From Salinicola aestuarinus (lineage in GTDB: Bacteria; Pseudomonadota; Gammaproteobacteria; Pseudomonadales; Halomonadaceae): a stretch of 56,781 bases of DNA. The position numbers and the translations under genes are program-made. Of the stretch, positions 52,319 through 56,781 are shown one piece after another. The DNA lies in assembly GCF_003206645.1 (NCBI RefSeq), contig NZ_PZJP01000004.1, positions 1-56,781 on the forward strand, written 5' to 3'. The notes under the pieces are model-generated. The model was given only the letters and a program-made list of their open reading frames with translations. It made no database searches and was not told where the DNA came from. Each line of letters opens with the position of its first letter. Within the stretch, counting starts at the first letter, position 1.

Positions 52319-53905
52319 ATGGCAGAAACTTCCACGCCGCGTCCCGTCGCGCTTCTGATTCTCGACGGCTACGGTCAGAACGACGACAGCGCCAACAACG
52401 CCGTCGCCAATGCCGACACACCGGTCATGGATCGGCTCCAGCGCGAATTTCCACACACGCTGCTCCACACCGACGGCCCCTACGTCGGTCTGCCCGACGG
52501 CCAGATGGGCAACTCGGAAGTCGGGCACATGAACATCGGCGCCGGGCGCATCGTCTATCAGGACTTCACCCGTATCACCAAGGCGATCGCCGAGCGCGAA
52601 CTCGACAGCATCACCGCCCTCACCCAGCCCATCGACGACGCCGTCGCCAACGGGCGTGCCGTGCATCTGATGGGACTGCTCTCGGCAGGCGGGGTGCATA
52701 GCCACGAGGACCATCTGCTGGCCGTCGCCGAGCTCGCCGCCAACCGCGGTGCCGAGCGCATCTATCTGCACGCCTTTACCGACGGCCGTGACACCGCACC
52801 CAAGAGCGCCGGGGAGTCGATCGCGCGCGCCAATGAGCGCCTCGCCGCACTGGTCGGCGCCGACAATGGCTTTGTCGCCTCCCTGGTCGGGCGCTACTTC
52901 GCCATGGATCGCGACAACCGCTGGGACCGGGTCGAGCAGGCCTATCGCGTGGTCCGGTTCGGCGAGGGCGAGCACGTCGCCGACAGCGCCGAGGCCGGGC
53001 TCGAGGCGGCCTACGAACGCGGCGAGACCGACGAATTCGTTACCGCCACCGCGGTGCGCCCGAACGGCGAGACGCTGGCCATGAGCGATGGCGACGCCGC
53101 CCTCTTTCTCAACTTCCGCGCCGACCGCGCCCGTGAGCTGACCCGCGCCTTCGTCAACGCCGACTTCGACGGTTTTGACCGTGGCGAACGCCTGACTTTC
53201 GCCGGCAACGGGCTGGTGACGCTGACCCAGTACGCTGACGACATCGACGCTTCGGTCGCCTTTCCGCCGCGGGATCTGGTCAACACGCTCGGAGAAGTCG
53301 TCGAAAGCCACGGCCGGACCCAGCTGCGCATCGCCGAGACCGAGAAGTACGCCCACGTGACGTTCTTCTTCTCCGGCGGTCGCGAGAGCGAGTTCGACGG
53401 CGAAGAGCGCGCGCTGATTCCGTCGCCGAAGGACGTCAAGACCTACGACGAGAAGCCGGAGATGAGCGCGTTTGAACTCACCGACACGCTGGTCGAGGCG
53501 ATCGACGCCGGCAAGTTCGACCTCATCGTCTGCAACTACGCCAACGGCGACATGGTCGGTCACACCGGCGATCTCGCCGCCGCGACCCAGGCGATCGAAG
53601 CCGTCGACATCTGCCTCGGCCGCGTGGTCGAAGCGATCCAGCGCGCCGGTGGCGAGTGTCTGGTCACCGCCGATCACGGCAATGCCGAGCTGATGGTGAA
53701 TCCCGAGACCGGCAATCCGCACACCGCTCACACCACCTTTCTGGTGCCGCTGGTCTATGTTTGCCGCGACGCGGACACGCAGGAGGGCGGTGCCACGCTC
53801 AAGGCCGACGGCCGACTGTGCGATCTCGCACCGACGCTGCTGCACATGATGCAGCTCGACGCCCCCGACGAGATGACCGGCAACGTGCTGATCGAGCGGA
53901 GCTGA
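52319..53905 (+). CDS. gpmI: 2,3-bisphosphoglycerate-independent phosphoglycerate mutase
   Basis: A protein of 528 residues, slightly longer than the usual 510-515. It interconverts 3- and 2-phosphoglycerate in glycolysis using two Mn2+. The phospho-serine is S66 in [10 protein letters not shown]. Metal-site motifs DGYG at the N-terminus, TDGRDT in the middle and VTADHGNAE at the end are intact. The ATG at 52319 begins [19 protein letters not shown]. First gene of gpmI-envC-ctp. Confidence 0.96.
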   Translation: MAETSTPRPVALLILDGYGQNDDSANNAVANADTPVMDRLQREFPHTLLHTDGPYVGLPDGQMGNSEVGHMNIGAGRIVYQDFTRITKAIAERELDSITALTQPIDDAVANGRAVHLMGLLSAGGVHSHEDHLLAVAELAANRGAERIYLHAFTDGRDTAPKSAGESIARANERLAALVGADNGFVASLVGRYFAMDRDNRWDRVEQAYRVVRFGEGEHVADSAEAGLEAAYERGETDEFVTATAVRPNGETLAMSDGDAALFLNFRADRARELTRAFVNADFDGFDRGERLTFAGNGLVTLTQYADDIDASVAFPPRDLVNTLGEVVESHGRTQLRIAETEKYAHVTFFFSGGRESEFDGEERALIPSPKDVKTYDEKPEMSAFELTDTLVEAIDAGKFDLIVCNYANGDMVGHTGDLAAATQAIEAVDICLGRVVEAIQRAGGECLVTADHGNAELMVNPETGNPHTAHTTFLVPLVYVCRDADTQEGGATLKADGRLCDLAPTLLHMMQLDAPDEMTGNVLIERS

Positions 53906-53941
53906 GGGCATGATGTCGACGCATGACGGCCACGCGCGCTC

Positions 53942-55102
53942 GTGAGGCGCAACAGGAACGCGTATGCCGCCGCGCTGCTCGTTGCCGCGGGTCTGGCGAC
54001 CAGCGCTCTGCCGGCGCCGGCGTTTGCTCAGGCCAACCCGCGGGAGGCGCAGGCGAGGCTGGATAGCCTCGCCACCGACATCGAAGCGCTGCAGGGCAAG
54101 CTCGACGACACCCGCAGCGCCCGCAGCGACGCCCGCTCCGAGCTCGAGAGCGTGGAGACGGCAATCGCCGAGACGCACCGCAAACTCGACGACCTGCAGC
54201 GCGAGCGACGTGGGCTCGACGACGAGGTCACGTCACTCAGCGACGATCGCGAACGGCTCAATGCCAGCCGCGACCGCCAGCGCGAGGCGCTGGCGCAACA
54301 GTTCGATGCGCTTTACCGGCTCGGCACCACCCCGCAGCTCAAGCTGCTGCTCAATCAGGACGATCCTGCCGAGGTGGATCGGCTGCAGCACTATCTCAAT
54401 GCGCTGAGCGATGCCCGCCAGCAGCGCCTCGATGCCCTGCGCGATCTCAATCGCGCGCTCGACGACAACCTCGCCGACATCCAGAGCCGACGCACCCGAC
54501 TCGATGAGGTCGAAGCCGATCTCGAGGCCCAGCGCCAGCAGCTCGCCGAGCGTCTCAGCGAACGCCGGACGCTGGTGGCCCAGCTCGACGATCGCTACGA
54601 CAGCGAACAGTCGCGACTCGAGGATCTCAACCAGGATCGTGCCCACGTCGAGCGCCTGCTCGATCGCATGCAGCGAGAGCTCTCGGCGCTGAAGCAGCCG
54701 CCGCCCTCCACCGACATCCGACAGACCCGAGGCCAGCTGCCGTGGCCGGTTCAGGGGTCGCTGCTGTCGCGCTACGGCAGCGGCGATGGCGTCAGTCGCA
54801 ACGGTATCCTCATCGGGGCGCCAGCCGGCACCGCGGTCAAGGCGGTACACGCCGGGCGCGTGGTGTTCGCCAACTGGATGCGCGGTTTCGGCAACCTGTT
54901 GATCGTCGATCACGGCGACGGCGTGCTCACGCTCTACGCCCACCTGCAGCAGTTCAGCGTCGCCCCCGGCGCGCAGGTCGGCAACGGCCAGACGTTGGGG
55001 GCCGTCGGTGACAGCGGCGGCCAGTCGCAATCGGCGCTCTATTTCGAAGTCCGCCAGGATGGCGATCCCATCGATCCCAGTCGCTGGATCGCGCGGCGCT
55101 GA
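53942..55102 (+). CDS. envC: Murein hydrolase activator EnvC
   Basis: A periplasmic protein of 386 residues. Signal peptide (to about residue 30, PAFAQA), a long coiled coil (about 35-245) and a C-terminal LytM domain. The LytM catalytic residues are lost: the usual HxxxD is RNGIL and the HxH is YFE. This is the degenerate state of EnvC, which activates amidases AmiA/B at the division site rather than cutting peptidoglycan itself. Start is GTG. 36 bp after gpmI, the conserved order. Confidence 0.93.
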   Translation: MRRNRNAYAAALLVAAGLATSALPAPAFAQANPREAQARLDSLATDIEALQGKLDDTRSARSDARSELESVETAIAETHRKLDDLQRERRGLDDEVTSLSDDRERLNASRDRQREALAQQFDALYRLGTTPQLKLLLNQDDPAEVDRLQHYLNALSDARQQRLDALRDLNRALDDNLADIQSRRTRLDEVEADLEAQRQQLAERLSERRTLVAQLDDRYDSEQSRLEDLNQDRAHVERLLDRMQRELSALKQPPPSTDIRQTRGQLPWPVQGSLLSRYGSGDGVSRNGILIGAPAGTAVKAVHAGRVVFANWMRGFGNLLIVDHGDGVLTLYAHLQQFSVAPGAQVGNGQTLGAVGDSGGQSQSALYFEVRQDGDPIDPSRWIARR

Positions 55103-55312
55103 CCCTCCCGGTGGGGCGATAACGACGCCCCATAGCAGGCGGCAGTGCGTGAAAGGGCTTTGCGCGACAGACATCCCGCTCCGGAATGTCGGCGACGCTG
55201 GATTCTGCGCCGCGCTAGGCGCTATGCTGGATTATCAAACGCCGTTTTGTCACTCGCGCGGGGCGCTCACGCCGCCGCCGTCGACCCCACCAGCACGCCT
55301 TGCGGAGACCGC

Positions 55313-56713
55313 ATGACTTCCAGCCGATCGAAGACCCGGCCCTCGTCACGCCGCCGGCTCAAGGGCCCGGCCATCGCGGGGTCGCTGCTACTCGCCCTCG
55401 CCCCGTTTGTCGCGCTGCCGGTAGCTCGCGCCCAGTCCGTCGCCCCGGCACAGATGCCGCCATCCCCCCTCGAGTCGACGGCGCCCATGGGCGACACGGT
55501 CGCGGACGATAGTGGCCTGCCGGTGGAGGACGTTCAGACCTTCGCCGAGGTGTTCGAGCGCATCAAGCGCGCCTACGTCGAGGAAGTCGACGACACCACG
55601 CTGCTGCGCAACGCCATGCGCGGCATGCTCAGCGAGCTCGATCCGCACTCGGCCTATCTCGACGCCGACGCCTTCGACGCGCTCCGGGAGTCCACCGAGG
55701 GCGAGTTCAGCGGCATCGGCATCGAAGTCGGGCTGCGCGACGATCAGCTCACGGTTATCGCACCCATCGACGACACCCCCGCCGCCCGTGCCGGTATTCA
55801 GCCCGGCGATCGCATTCTCGCCATCGATGGCACGCCCACAGACAGCCTCACGCTGCAGGAAGCGGTGGAGCTGATGCGCGGCGAGGCCGGCAGCGAACTC
55901 GAGCTGACGCTGCTGCGCGGCAGCGAGCAAGAGCCGCGCTCCGTCACGCTGGACAGGGAGTCGATCCGGTCGGAGAGCGTCACCAGCCGTCTGCTGGAAC
56001 CGGGTTTCGGCTATCTGCGCATCAGCCAGTTCCAGAGCCGGACCGGTGAGGAGACCCAGGAGGCGCTGGAGGCACTCATGGCCGACGGCGCCCTCGACGG
56101 CCTGGTGCTCGATCTACGCAACAACCCCGGCGGCGTGCTCTCCAGCGCCACCGACGTCGCCGACGCCTTCTTGAACTCGGGACTGATCGTCTACACCGAG
56201 GGACGCCTCGGCAGCGATGACATGCGTTTCACCGCCAACGCCGCCACCGTGGCACCGGACGTCCCGATGGTGGTACTGATCAATGGCGGCAGCGCCTCGG
56301 CGGCGGAGATCGTCGCCGGCGCGCTCAAGGATCAACGACGCGCCGTACTCATGGGCACGCAGACCTTCGGCAAGGGCTCGGTGCAGCAGGTGCTGCCGCT
56401 CGGCAACGGTGACGGCCTCAAGCTCACCACCGCGCGCTACTACACGCCCAGCGGTCGCTCGATCCAGGCCGAGGGCATCTCGCCGGACGTGCGCGTCGTT
56501 CGCGGCCGTCTCGAGGTCGAGGACGGCGCGGACTTCCAGCTGCGCGAATCCGACCTGCGCGGCCACTTGATCAACGCCGACGGCGACACGGCGCGTCGCC
56601 CGGACGGCACGCCGGTCGCCGCCGACGACTACCAGCTCGGCGAAGCCCTCAATCTGCTCAAGGCGCTCAACGTGATCCAGCGCCCCCAGGCCGAGGCGGC
56701 GACTACGCCCTGA
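55313..56713 (+). CDS. ctpA: Carboxy-terminal processing protease, S41 family
   Basis: A periplasmic protease of 466 residues. Signal peptide ending near VARAQS, then a PDZ domain (about 125-210, GIGIEVGLRDDQLTVI and GDRILAIDG) inserted before the S41 catalytic core. The catalytic Ser is in NGGSASAAE near residues 325-332 and the Lys is K354 in TFGKGSVQ. It trims proteins at their C-termini, including murein hydrolases. The ATG at 55313 has GGAGACCGC upstream. Third gene after envC. Confidence 0.93.
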   Translation: MTSSRSKTRPSSRRRLKGPAIAGSLLLALAPFVALPVARAQSVAPAQMPPSPLESTAPMGDTVADDSGLPVEDVQTFAEVFERIKRAYVEEVDDTTLLRNAMRGMLSELDPHSAYLDADAFDALRESTEGEFSGIGIEVGLRDDQLTVIAPIDDTPAARAGIQPGDRILAIDGTPTDSLTLQEAVELMRGEAGSELELTLLRGSEQEPRSVTLDRESIRSESVTSRLLEPGFGYLRISQFQSRTGEETQEALEALMADGALDGLVLDLRNNPGGVLSSATDVADAFLNSGLIVYTEGRLGSDDMRFTANAATVAPDVPMVVLINGGSASAAEIVAGALKDQRRAVLMGTQTFGKGSVQQVLPLGNGDGLKLTTARYYTPSGRSIQAEGISPDVRVVRGRLEVEDGADFQLRESDLRGHLINADGDTARRPDGTPVAADDYQLGEALNLLKALNVIQRPQAEAATTP

Positions 56714-56781
56714 TGCCGGGCATCACGCCGCCCCTGCCGCCCGGCAATGGCCAGCATCGAAAGCCACCAACGACAACGGCT
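56713..56781 (+). CDS. Start of a further gene downstream of ctp, partial
   Basis: An ATG overlaps the ctp stop (TGATG) and the frame stays open for 23 codons to the window edge (MPGITPPLPPGNGQHRKPP). In related genomes a divergent polysaccharide deacetylase (YibQ) follows envC/ctp, which would fit, but the visible residues are not diagnostic and the true start may lie further downstream. Confidence 0.4.
   Translation, partial: MPGITPPLPPGNGQHRKPPTTTA

Noticed and set aside
52304..54178. 624-codon minus-strand frame
   Set aside because: Antisense to gpmI and envC, which are unmistakable.
1..56781. tRNA, rRNA, CRISPR, insertion sequence or prophage
   Set aside because: No cloverleaf, rRNA segment, spaced direct-repeat array, transposase or phage structural gene was recognised; the tandem arrays found have no spacers.

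Overview
The window is a chromosomal segment of a GC-rich gammaproteobacterium. Gene content and order (imuA-imuB-dnaE2, secB/yibN next to gpmI-envC-ctp, gshB-yqgE-ruvX, ubiC-ubiA-phoB-phoR, trpBA beside a LysR regulator) and the acidic proteins point to Halomonadaceae (Halomonas, Salinicola, Chromohalobacter or a relative). This placement is inferred from content, not from a marker-gene match. Most of the window is ordinary core genome. No rRNA, tRNA, CRISPR array, insertion sequence or prophage was recognised.

Layout. 1-3.5 kb: a type VI secretion effector pair, a DUF4123 adaptor translationally coupled to a large VasX-N-type effector that runs off the left edge, with an AT-rich upstream region. 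3.6-8.2 kb: a FUSC/YccS membrane protein that probably starts at an AUU codon, diverging from a coupled DUF4105/MpaB-like pair. 8.2-13.0 kb: a LysR regulator, trpBA, a pirin, a small unknown gene and HU. 13.2-18.6 kb: a rubredoxin-reductase-like flavoprotein, ubiCA, and phoBR behind an 11-bp-phased Pho box array. 18.7-28.7 kb: a chemoreceptor with a sigma-28-type promoter, an M23 peptidase, a DUF2218-siderophore reductase fusion, Mn-type sodA, cysZ, phoU, uvrD and zapG. 29-34.7 kb: the SOS mutagenesis operon imuA-imuB-dnaE2 under a perfect LexA box. 34.7-41.7 kb: a 59-residue lipoprotein, a TonB-dependent receptor, two short-chain dehydrogenases, an IclR regulator and pyrB. 41.8-51.9 kb: ruvX, yqgE, gshB, an S9 peptidase, an FMN glutamate-synthase-like protein, an SDR, an Old Yellow Enzyme, rsmE, secB and yibN. 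52.3 kb to the end: gpmI-envC-ctp and the start of a further gene.

The least explained region is the 494-bp gap between the SDR at 37263-38060 and the iclR-type gene at 38555. Its minus strand carries, in order, a perfect 17-bp palindrome resembling the IclR operator, a TTGACG / 17 bp / TAATTT promoter, about 160 nt with two stem-loops, and a strong intrinsic terminator with no gene upstream of it. This reads as an unannotated small RNA whose promoter is controlled by the adjacent regulator. A further perfect 10-bp inverted repeat sits in the iclR leader.

A second theme is short tandem repeats at gene starts: 18-bp units before the DUF4105 gene, 24-bp in-frame units in the flavoprotein, 17-bp units between ubiC and ubiA, and 60-bp in-frame units in dnaE2. 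They look like variable-number loci that lengthen disordered N-terminal tails or 5' leaders.
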